In this document: piece by piece, positions 1 through 6,628 of the stretch | Numbering within the stretch: the stretch's first letter is position 1 | Layout of the letters: every line of letters starts with the position of its first letter | The notes under the pieces: model-generated | What the model was told of the DNA's origin: nothing | Seen by the model: the letters and a program-made list of their open reading frames with translations, nothing else | Database searches by the model: none | Translations under genes and position numbers: made by a program | NCBI GenBank assembly: GCA_028698975.1 | Contig: JAQVVK010000067.1 | Span: 1-10,442, forward strand | Source of the DNA: Victivallaceae bacterium | GTDB taxonomy: Bacteria; Verrucomicrobiota; Lentisphaeria; Victivallales; Victivallaceae | DNA length: 10,442 nt | Direction of reading: 5' to 3'

Positions 1-276
1 TCAGTTCCTTACGTGAAGCAATCTGCTTGTTATGTCTCGCCGGTCGTATTGCGTAACGCTCTTTCTTTTTTTGATACATCGCTTTGTGATGAATATTTCA
101 AGGTATTAGAAAGGGTAATCGGCACATTGCCGGTTAAGATCAGAGCAGGTGTTGTTGAAAAAGTAAAAAAAGATCTCTCTGAAGACGGTAAGAAAAAAGT
201 TGATGCACTGGTGTATCGCCTGAGGAATCTAAGAGCCACAGCTCCCCGAAAGGCGGCTGCGGAGCGTAAAAAATGA
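1..276 (+). CDS. C-terminal end of an upstream gene, possibly RdrA (RADAR ATPase)
   Basis: The reading frame is open from base 1 to a TGA at 274-276. A GTG at base 13 could be read as a start, but no ribosome binding site precedes it and the frame continues to the window edge, so this is most likely the last roughly 91 residues of a longer protein. The visible part is mostly helical by appearance and ends in a strongly basic tail rich in Lys, Arg and Ala. I see no recognisable domain. Its stop overlaps the next gene's start as ATGA, which indicates translational coupling. In RADAR loci the ATPase gene rdrA lies directly upstream of rdrB, so position makes this a candidate RdrA C-terminus. That is inference from context only, because no ATPase motif lies inside the window. 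Alternatively it is a small accessory protein. Confidence 0.5.
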   Translation, partial: SVPYVKQSACYVSPVVLRNALSFFDTSLCDEYFKVLERVIGTLPVKIRAGVVEKVKKDLSEDGKKKVDALVYRLRNLRATAPRKAAAERKK

Positions 277-3137
277 GCAAAGCCTGCAAGGCCCGGCGTG
301 ATGAGCAACAATGGTGGTGTGACGCCATAAGCTATCCGTTTTTATCGCCACGGGCGATCTGTCACAATATAAACCAGCTGGAATACGCCAACCGGCTTCC
401 GGCTGGACATACCAAAAGCAAGCTGGCTGATGCGTTCGACTCCGAAATGGAGGAGCGTTACAATCTCGGCGGAATCGGATTGGAAGAATTGCGCCAAATC
501 CGCAACTCGGCGTGGTTTGGCGCAATTGCGCTGGATAAAAGCGGCGACAATAGCATTCTATCTATCCCGTTGGGGGAATATCTGGCCGATGTCACCCAGT
601 CTTTGCTGGTCGAGCAAAAGGACAGTCTTGTTTTGCGCGGTCCGAACGATGTTACAGAACACTTTGCCGGTCAGATTTCCGACATCGGGCGGGGTAATTC
701 GCTGTTTTGGCATCGTCTTACCTTGAAGCTGCCGGCTGATCTGCTATATACCGCATTCATGGTGTATGTGCGCGATGGCAAGGGCTGGCGACCAAACGGA
801 CGGATTGACAATCATATCGGATTTCCTCCATTTCACGATGAGAAGTTCACTGACCAGCACATGCATATATGGGCGTGTATGCCATGGCGTCTGCTTTGGA
901 GCAACACACTGTCGGCCACCGTGTTGCGTCATGCCGAAGATTACGAGAACTTTCGATTGTTCATACCCGGGTGGCGGCTTAATCTGCGTCCGCTATATGT
1001 AATGGCATGGTTGACGCGAATGACGCTGCGTCTCTTTATCGACAGAAGGCGGGAAGGAACTTCTTTTCGAGAATATTGGAGCGAGGGGGAAGTCAGCAAG
1101 TGCCTTTCCCGATGCGGTTTCCCCGATGAATTCAAGGCGTCTCCGTGGAATGTCACACTGCAAGCCTCCCGTCAAGCCGTCATGGGTGAAAAACACATAC
1201 TGATTGCAGGTTTCGAACTCGATAAACTTATTTGTGACTGCCGCGCAGTTGAGCACAAATTTTTTATGGATCACTCCAACCTTGATCCCTTGGATCGTGC
1301 CGACGACCATGACTACTCAGCCGAGTCGCGCCTCTTGTACGATTGCATGAAATATGTTAAGGAGAACGGCAGGGAGGATGAATGTTTCGCCTCGTTTTTT
1401 TGGAATTATATCCGATGCCGAAATTTCTTTTATACCAGCATGATACAGCAGGAAGGAATCCGCGGACTTAATTTTTTTGACCATGTATTCCGTCGGATAA
1501 AACTCAGCAGGCGCAGACGTGAATTCAGTATTCGGCGCATTGAGTTGGCCGTTAAGAACATGGGCAGTCCGGATCGGCTTGGCAAGCTGGAATTTCGTGT
1601 CGGCCCGCAAGACAGTTTTGCGGATTGGCACCGAATGATCCTTTGGGATCTGAGAAACTATCAAGACCTCATAAAACAGGGACCTGCGGCGAAATATCAG
1701 GGCCCGGCTATCGGTTTTTCTATCCATTTTGCCAAGGGGTGGCTCAACCGGCGTATTTCTGGTGGGAAAAAGACAGTCCCCCATAATTATCCGGTAGAAG
1801 GTGACGATCCTTTTAATCAGCAAATACGTTATCAAGATTATTTATTTGAAAACTGGCGTATGCTCCGACTCATGCTCAAGGTATTTCGCGCCTGTCCGGA
1901 ATTGACATTCTTTTATCGCGGTCTTGATGTGGCCAACCGTGAACGCTCGGTTCCGTCGTGGGTAATTGCTCCGTTATACCGGGAGTTTAGATATCAGATG
2001 AGAGCTGACCGTTTTGAATCGTCTGTTTCGCGCGGTGAATTTATGCCCCCCCGTATGACGGCTCACGCCGGCGAGGAGTTTGCGCACCCGGTTAGCGGAT
2101 TACGCAATATTTTCGAAGCAATTCACTTTTTCGGCATGGAGTCCGGCGACCGTATCGGACACGGCGTTGCCCTCGGAATCGATATTGCCCAGTGGGCATC
2201 TTCTCATAATCGGGTGGTTGTGCCGTTAAATGAATACTTGGAGGATCTTTGCTGGGAAATATACTTTTATCGGCAGGAGGAAGTCGGCGAAGGATATTGC
2301 CGCCTGCTTGAGGCGCGCGATCAGCTTCATGAGCTGGTTTCTGCGATGAGAATAAAGCTTTATGCCGAAAAAACATCCTGCAAAAAGCACAAAATACAAA
2401 TAGAACGGGATTTTTCCGACAGTCAGCGATACAGCGATGCAAACATGTTTTTACCCATCAATTTTTATGAAGCATATCGGCTTAAATACCAGTGTGATCC
2501 GGATTCATGGGGTTATGGTCTATGGGAAAAGTTCGGGGTGATGAAGCGTGATTTCAAAGGGGAATGGCATGTCAACCGTTATTGCCGCGCGAAAGGTTGC
2601 GTGATAAACAGTTTGACGCCGCCAGAGCGTTTGCTCTATCTCCAATTGCACTGTGTTGCGATTTGGAATCTTGAGAACCGTTTGGGTGGCGTGGCCGTGA
2701 CCATAGACGAGGAATATGTAAAACGGGTAACCGAGCTGCAATCGCGAATGCGTCGCTGGGTGGCCAACCATGGTATATCCGTTGAAGTATGCCCCTCATC
2801 AAATCGGCTGATTGGAGACATAGACGATTATTGCGATCACCCGATATTCAACCTTTATCCGCCCGGGTGTGAGCATAGCGGGTGTGTCAGTGTGTCTATT
2901 AATTCAGACGATCCGCTAACGTTCAACACCTCGGTGCGCGAGGAATATCAGCACTTGCTGCGAGCTGCCGCCAACCGAGGCATGTCCGAGCAGCTGCTAC
3001 GGCGGTGGTTGCATGACATCTCAATAAATGCGTGGCAGACATCATTTGTATATCCTGATAATGTGCCGTATGAGTCAAAGATAGACTTTGATGATGTTAA
3101 TAACCGGTTGACGCATATTCTCCGTAAAAGGTGGTAA
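273..3137 (+). CDS. rdrB: Large adenosine deaminase-superfamily protein, probable RADAR RdrB
   Basis: This 954-residue protein carries the complete adenosine deaminase active site. HxH is at H196/H198 (motif DQHMH). HAGE is at 598-601, giving a third metal histidine and the catalytic Glu601. RIGHG is at 627-631 with H630. CPSSN is at 840-844, and SINSDDP is at 875-881 with D879/D880. Ordinary adenosine deaminases are near 350 residues. Here about 190 residues precede HxH, about 400 separate HxH from HAGE, and about 250 separate GHG from SDDP. A large deaminase with inserted segments is the hallmark of RdrB, which in studied RADAR systems assembles into a cage and, with the ATPase RdrA, deaminates adenosine nucleotides during phage infection. 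The start is supported by GGAG at 261-264, eight bases upstream, and by ATGA coupling to the preceding frame. No signal peptide or membrane segment is seen. It is more AT-rich than the downstream genes. Superfamily membership is near certain; the RdrB assignment is inferred from architecture and context. An unrelated large AMP or adenosine deaminase is the main alternative. Confidence 0.8.
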   Translation: MSKACKARRDEQQWWCDAISYPFLSPRAICHNINQLEYANRLPAGHTKSKLADAFDSEMEERYNLGGIGLEELRQIRNSAWFGAIALDKSGDNSILSIPLGEYLADVTQSLLVEQKDSLVLRGPNDVTEHFAGQISDIGRGNSLFWHRLTLKLPADLLYTAFMVYVRDGKGWRPNGRIDNHIGFPPFHDEKFTDQHMHIWACMPWRLLWSNTLSATVLRHAEDYENFRLFIPGWRLNLRPLYVMAWLTRMTLRLFIDRRREGTSFREYWSEGEVSKCLSRCGFPDEFKASPWNVTLQASRQAVMGEKHILIAGFELDKLICDCRAVEHKFFMDHSNLDPLDRADDHDYSAESRLLYDCMKYVKENGREDECFASFFWNYIRCRNFFYTSMIQQEGIRGLNFFDHVFRRIKLSRRRREFSIRRIELAVKNMGSPDRLGKLEFRVGPQDSFADWHRMILWDLRNYQDLIKQGPAAKYQGPAIGFSIHFAKGWLNRRISGGKKTVPHNYPVEGDDPFNQQIRYQDYLFENWRMLRLMLKVFRACPELTFFYRGLDVANRERSVPSWVIAPLYREFRYQMRADRFESSVSRGEFMPPRMTAHAGEEFAHPVSGLRNIFEAIHFFGMESGDRIGHGVALGIDIAQWASSHNRVVVPLNEYLEDLCWEIYFYRQEEVGEGYCRLLEARDQLHELVSAMRIKLYAEKTSCKKHKIQIERDFSDSQRYSDANMFLPINFYEAYRLKYQCDPDSWGYGLWEKFGVMKRDFKGEWHVNRYCRAKGCVINSLTPPERLLYLQLHCVAIWNLENRLGGVAVTIDEEYVKRVTELQSRMRRWVANHGISVEVCPSSNRLIGDIDDYCDHPIFNLYPPGCEHSGCVSVSINSDDPLTFNTSVREEYQHLLRAAANRGMSEQLLRRWLHDISINAWQTSFVYPDNVPYESKIDFDDVNNRLTHILRKRW

Positions 3138-3150
3138 CGTCCACCAAACC

Positions 3151-3176
3151 ACGCCCGCATACGCGGCGTTTTTTTT
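3151..3176 (+). terminator. Intrinsic terminator after the rdrB-like gene
   Basis: A GC-rich stem pairs 3151-3158 (ACGCCCGC, one bulged C) with 3163-3169 (GCGGCGT) around an ATAC loop. It runs directly into eight T residues at 3169-3176. It lies 14 bases after the stop codon. A smaller hairpin (GGTGG at 3130-3134 with CCACC at 3141-3145) overlaps the stop codon itself. This closes the putative defence operon and separates it from the lactate operon. Confidence 0.8.
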
Positions 3177-3219
3177 ATCATCGGAAGAATAAAAATGACG
3201 ATTAGTAAGCGTTATAAGC

Positions 3220-3248
3220 TTGTATTTTCCTGCTTGAAGTTGTACAAT
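3220..3248 (+). promoter_or_regulatory. Candidate promoter for the larA-etfB-etfA-lctD operon
   Basis: TTGTAT at 3220-3225 and TACAAT at 3243-3248 are separated by 17 bases. The -10 matches the sigma-70 consensus at five of six positions, but the -35 at only three. It lies between a terminator and the first gene of the next operon, where a promoter is expected. The -10 region overlaps the left arm of the hairpin described next, so initiation and the hairpin may be linked. It is a candidate only. Confidence 0.35.
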
Positions 3249-3302
3249 ATTGCAAGAACCGGTGTTATGAAAACGCCGGTTAATAATGTGTACAATTTTT
3301 TT
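3240..3302 (+). promoter_or_regulatory. Leader hairpin with T run upstream of larA (terminator or attenuator-like)
   Basis: An inner nine-pair stem joins ACCGGTGTT (3258-3266) to AACGCCGGT (3272-3280), with one G-T pair and a five-base loop. Outside it, TTGTACA at 3240-3246 can pair with TGTACAA at 3289-3295, with AT-rich sequence between the two stems. Seven T residues follow at 3296-3302. The structure ends 23 bases before the larA start, so it could act as a conditional terminator, a second terminator for the upstream block, or an operator made of the repeated TGTACAAT words. The pairing is visible in the sequence; the regulatory role is inference. Confidence 0.45.
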
Positions 3303-3325
3303 CAAAATATTTTACCACGGACGAA

Positions 3326-4630
3326 ATGGAAATGGATGATCTGGTTGAAGTCTCCGTGCCTTGCGGACACGGCTGCGAAACCGCTTTGCTGCCGGCTTGT
3401 CGCCTTAACGGCGTTTATCGATCGCAACTCCCGGAACCTGCGCCCGACCCCTCCGCCTGCGTGAGAGATGCTCTCGACGCGCCGATCGGCGCCCCGCCTC
3501 TGGAGCAACTTGCTTGCGGCAAACGCAACGCGGTAATCATCACCAGCGACCATACCCGCCCGGTACCCAGCCGCATTATCATGCCGCAGATACTGGAACG
3601 GCTCCGCCGTGGAAATCCGAATATCGAAATCACCATTTTAGTCGCGACCGGTTTTCACCGGCCGACCACCCGTGAGGAGTTGGTGGCCAAACTGGGCGAG
3701 GAGATCGTACTCCGCGAAAAAATCGTCATACATGACGGAGCCGATCAGTCGATGCTGGTCAAGCTCGGCGTGCTGCCGTCGGGCGGCGAGTTGATCGTTA
3801 ACCGACTGGCTGCCGAAACCGAACTGCTGGTGGCCGAGGGATTTATCGAGCCGCACTTCTTTGCCGGTTTCTCGGGCGGGCGCAAAAGCGTACTTCCCGG
3901 CGTGGCCGCCCGGCGCACCGTGCTGGCCAACCACTGCTCGGAGTTCATTCGAAGTCCGTTTGCCCGTACCGGCGTGCTCGAAAAAAACCCAATCCACCGC
4001 GATATGCTCTTTGCCGCCGAAAAAGCCAACCTTGCTTTTATCGTCAATGTCGTGATCGACGGCGAAAAGCGTATCGTCAGGGCTTTTGCCGGAGAGCGGC
4101 AAAAGGCGCATGAGTCGGGGTGTGCATACTTGCGTTCGTTATGCGGCATCAGCGTGCCGGCATCGGACATCGTCGTCACAGGCAACGGCGGTTATCCGCT
4201 CGACCAAAACGTCTATCAGGCGGTCAAAGGCATGACCGCCGCCGAAGCCGCCTGCCGCCCCGGTGGGGTCATTGTGATATGCGCCGCCTGTAATGACGGC
4301 CACGGCGGGGAGGCGTTTTACCGCAACTTGGCCGAAGCGGCCACGCCGCGCGAACTGCTTGACCGTGTGGCCGCCGTGCCGCGTGACCGTACCGAGCCGG
4401 ATCAGTGGGAGTTTCAGATTCTGGCGCGGATCCTTGAACACCATACGGTGATAGTTGTAACGCGTGAATGTTCGCATAAAATGTTAAATGAAATGCATTT
4501 GCATGCCGCGTCCACGCTTGCTGAAGCTCTCGGCGAAGCCACCCGTCTGGTCGGAAAGTCCGCCCGCGTCGCGGTGATACCGGACGGGGTTTCGGTTATT
4601 GTTGAAAAAATCCAACCCATGGAGAAATAA
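3326..4630 (+). CDS. larA: LarA-family nickel-dependent lactate (2-hydroxyacid) racemase
   Basis: This 434-residue protein matches the LarA family, which interconverts L- and D-lactate using a nickel-pincer nucleotide covalently bound to a lysine. Residues established in the Lactobacillus plantarum enzyme recur with a constant shift of +3: D75 and R78 in SDHTRP, H111 in ATGFHRP, H177 and K187 in the PHFFAGFSGGRK segment, and H203 in LANH. The length is close to the usual 424. The start at 3326 has only a weak upstream ACGGA, and ATG at 3332 is an in-frame alternative. The stop codon shares one base with the etfB start, so the two are coupled. The neighbours (EtfB, EtfA, LctD) equal the A. woodii lctBCD set, where the racemase (lctE) follows rather than leads. 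The family includes racemases for other 2-hydroxyacids, so lactate as substrate rests on context. The cofactor genes larB, larC and larE are not in this window. Confidence 0.9.
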   Translation: MEMDDLVEVSVPCGHGCETALLPACRLNGVYRSQLPEPAPDPSACVRDALDAPIGAPPLEQLACGKRNAVIITSDHTRPVPSRIIMPQILERLRRGNPNIEITILVATGFHRPTTREELVAKLGEEIVLREKIVIHDGADQSMLVKLGVLPSGGELIVNRLAAETELLVAEGFIEPHFFAGFSGGRKSVLPGVAARRTVLANHCSEFIRSPFARTGVLEKNPIHRDMLFAAEKANLAFIVNVVIDGEKRIVRAFAGERQKAHESGCAYLRSLCGISVPASDIVVTGNGGYPLDQNVYQAVKGMTAAEAACRPGGVIVICAACNDGHGGEAFYRNLAEAATPRELLDRVAAVPRDRTEPDQWEFQILARILEHHTVIVVTRECSHKMLNEMHLHAASTLAEALGEATRLVGKSARVAVIPDGVSVIVEKIQPMEK

Positions 4631-5430
4631 TGAAAATAGCTGTTTGCATCAAACAGGTGCCGGGCACCACCGCGGTCGAAGTCGATCCGGTGACCGGTAC
4701 GCTAAAACGCGATGGAGTAGAGTCGAAACTCAATCCGTATGACCTCTATGCATTGGAAACCGCGCTTCGGCTCAAAGAAAAACTGGGTGCCGAATTGACC
4801 GCCTTTACCATGGGGCCGCCGCAGGCCGAAGATATTCTGCGCGAAGCCTATATGATGGGGGTTGACGCGGCGGTGCTTATTTCAGACCGTAAATTCGGCG
4901 GGGCCGATGTTTTGGCCACCAGTTACGCCATCAGTCAGGCGATTACCGCACAGGGGCCTTTTGATCTGGTGGTGACCGGGCGGCAGACCACCGACGGAGA
5001 TACCGCTCAGGTCGGCTCCGAAGTGGCGGAGTTTCTCGGCATTACCCATGCCGCTTCAGTGACGTCGATTGACGGTGTCACCCCGGCCGGATTGACCGTT
5101 ACTTGCGATTTGCCTTTGCAGCGCATGACGTTGCGTCTGCCTTTCCCCGCCCTGATAGCGGTGGAAAAGGCGGTGGGCGAGCCGCGTCTGCCATCATACA
5201 AGCGCAAGCTCGCCACCGCGGGGAAGCCGATTACCGTACTGGCGTTGAAAGACATGGCAGACGGCGACGAAAGTCATTACGGCCAAAGTGGTTCGCCCAC
5301 GCGGGTCGTGCGGATTTTCCCGCCGGAGGCCGATACCGGGCACGAGCATTGGGAGGGGGACGGCACTTCATTGGCCGACCGCTTGTATCACTTTTTGGCC
5401 GACCGTAAGTTTTTGCAGAGGATAGGGTAA
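4630..5430 (+). CDS. etfB: Electron transfer flavoprotein beta subunit (LctB-type)
   Basis: This 266-residue EtfB opens with the usual MKIAVCIKQVPG and carries the family segment ADVLATSYAIS near residue 95. At 116-129 it has TGRQTTDGDTAQVG, the nucleotide-binding loop that in bifurcating ETFs holds the second FAD where classical mitochondrial-type ETFs bind AMP. With EtfA it forms the cytoplasmic partner of LctD and moves electrons between lactate, NAD+ and ferredoxin. Its start overlaps the larA stop by one base (TAATG), and etfA begins one base after its stop. The length is normal and no residues appear to be missing. EtfB identity is certain from sequence; the bifurcating or confurcating mode follows from the loop type, the iron-sulfur domain on EtfA and the adjacent dehydrogenase. 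Confidence 0.94.
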   Translation: MKIAVCIKQVPGTTAVEVDPVTGTLKRDGVESKLNPYDLYALETALRLKEKLGAELTAFTMGPPQAEDILREAYMMGVDAAVLISDRKFGGADVLATSYAISQAITAQGPFDLVVTGRQTTDGDTAQVGSEVAEFLGITHAASVTSIDGVTPAGLTVTCDLPLQRMTLRLPFPALIAVEKAVGEPRLPSYKRKLATAGKPITVLALKDMADGDESHYGQSGSPTRVVRIFPPEADTGHEHWEGDGTSLADRLYHFLADRKFLQRIG

Positions 5431-5431
5431 A

Positions 5432-6628
5432 ATGGGCAAGATAGTCGTCAGGTCGGCGGGGCTTTCGCCGGAGCGTAAAAAAGAACTTATCGCGATTTGT
5501 CCGTTTCACGCCATTCAGGAAGAAAAAGATGGTTCGCTCGGACTAAATGCCGGTTGCAAGATGTGCCGCATCTGCACCAGGAAAGCTCCGGAAGTTTTCG
5601 GATTTGTGGAAGTCGAACAACCCAAGATAGATAAATCCAAATGGCGCGGCATTGCCGTTGCCGCCGAGATTTCGGCGGGACGGGTTCACCCGGTTTCGCT
5701 GGAGCTGCTGGGCAAGGCGCGCCAGTTGGCCGCGAAAATAAAACAGCCGGTTTATGCGTGGGTGGCCGGGTACAAGATCGACGAAGCCGCCGAAACGCTG
5801 CGCCGTTACGGCGCGGATGCGGTCTATGCCTACGACGACCCCGCGCTTGAATTTTTCCGTATCGAGCCATATACCGCTGCGTTGGAAGATTTTATCAATG
5901 CCGTTAAGCCGGCCGCCGTGTTGGTCGGCGGCACCCCGTCGGGGCGCACGCTTGCACCGCGGGCGGCGGCGCGTTTCCGCACCGGTCTTACCGCCGATTG
6001 CACGGTGCTCGACATCAAGGAAAACACCGATCTTGAACAAATCCGCCCGGCTTTCGGCGGCAACATTATGGCGCACATAAATACGCCCAATCACCGGCCG
6101 CAGTTTGCCTCGGTGCGTTATAAGATTTTCCCGCTGCCGGAAATGCTGCAAAACCCCGGCGGCCGGATTGAAAAACGTACTCTGCCTCCCGAAAAACTGG
6201 CCTCCGGAATCGAGATCATCGATCTTGAGAACAAGCCGGAAGAGATCGGTATCGAGGAGGCCGAAGTTATCGTCGCCGCCGGTCGCGGTGTAAAGAGGCA
6301 GGAGGATATGGCATTGATCAGGAAACTTGCCGACGCGCTTCATGCGCAGGTGGCCGGCACCCGTTGTCTTATTGAGGCGGGCTGGCTCGACCACAAGCGG
6401 CAAATCGGGCTTTCCGGGCGTACCGTCGCTCCCAAGCTGATAATTTGTTGCGGTATTTCCGGTTCGGTGCAGTTTGCCGCCGGCATGAAGGGAGCCGAGA
6501 AAATAGTGGCGATCAACACCGATCCAGAGGCTTCCATATTCAACATTGCGCATGTCGGCATAACCGGCGACCTGTACGAAATCGTACCCGCGCTTCTGAA
6601 AAAAATCGAACAGGGAGAGTCGCTTTGA
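5432..6628 (+). CDS. etfA: Electron transfer flavoprotein alpha subunit with N-terminal 4Fe-4S domain (LctC-type)
   Basis: This 398-residue EtfA has an extra N-terminal domain with four cysteines, C23 (in CPF), C42, C45 and C48 (CxxCxxC), as expected for one [4Fe-4S] cluster that exchanges electrons with ferredoxin. The ETF alpha domain follows. The C-terminal FAD domain shows the GRGV segment, VAPKL at 332-336, GISGS at 341-345 with Q347, and AINTDPEA at 360-367. Classical EtfA lacks the cluster domain and is about 310-330 residues. The start is preceded by AGAGGAT in the tail of etfB. The stop shares one base with the lctD start. In the A. woodii LctBCD complex the equivalent subunit connects ferredoxin to the flavins. 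The domain call is firm; the direction of electron flow is taken from that family. Confidence 0.94.
   Translation: MGKIVVRSAGLSPERKKELIAICPFHAIQEEKDGSLGLNAGCKMCRICTRKAPEVFGFVEVEQPKIDKSKWRGIAVAAEISAGRVHPVSLELLGKARQLAAKIKQPVYAWVAGYKIDEAAETLRRYGADAVYAYDDPALEFFRIEPYTAALEDFINAVKPAAVLVGGTPSGRTLAPRAAARFRTGLTADCTVLDIKENTDLEQIRPAFGGNIMAHINTPNHRPQFASVRYKIFPLPEMLQNPGGRIEKRTLPPEKLASGIEIIDLENKPEEIGIEEAEVIVAAGRGVKRQEDMALIRKLADALHAQVAGTRCLIEAGWLDHKRQIGLSGRTVAPKLIICCGISGSVQFAAGMKGAEKIVAINTDPEASIFNIAHVGITGDLYEIVPALLKKIEQGESL

Noticed and set aside
1317..1835. A 172-residue minus-strand frame inside the deaminase gene
   Set aside because: It lies within the insertion of the rdrB-like gene, lacks a ribosome binding site and any recognisable domain; the plus-strand frame is continuous through it.
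3195..3464. An 89-residue plus-strand frame in the leader of larA
   Set aside because: It runs through the hairpin region and over the first 139 bases of larA in another frame, and its product resembles no protein I recognise.
5543..6553. A 336-residue minus-strand frame across etfA
   Set aside because: It is a shadow of etfA, which has intact motifs on the plus strand; GC-rich codon bias commonly leaves long antisense frames open.
6445..6627. Upstream extension of the lctD reading frame
   Set aside because: It lies wholly inside etfA, in another frame; the ATG at 6628 has a ribosome binding site, a one-base overlap with the etfA stop, and gives the normal family length.
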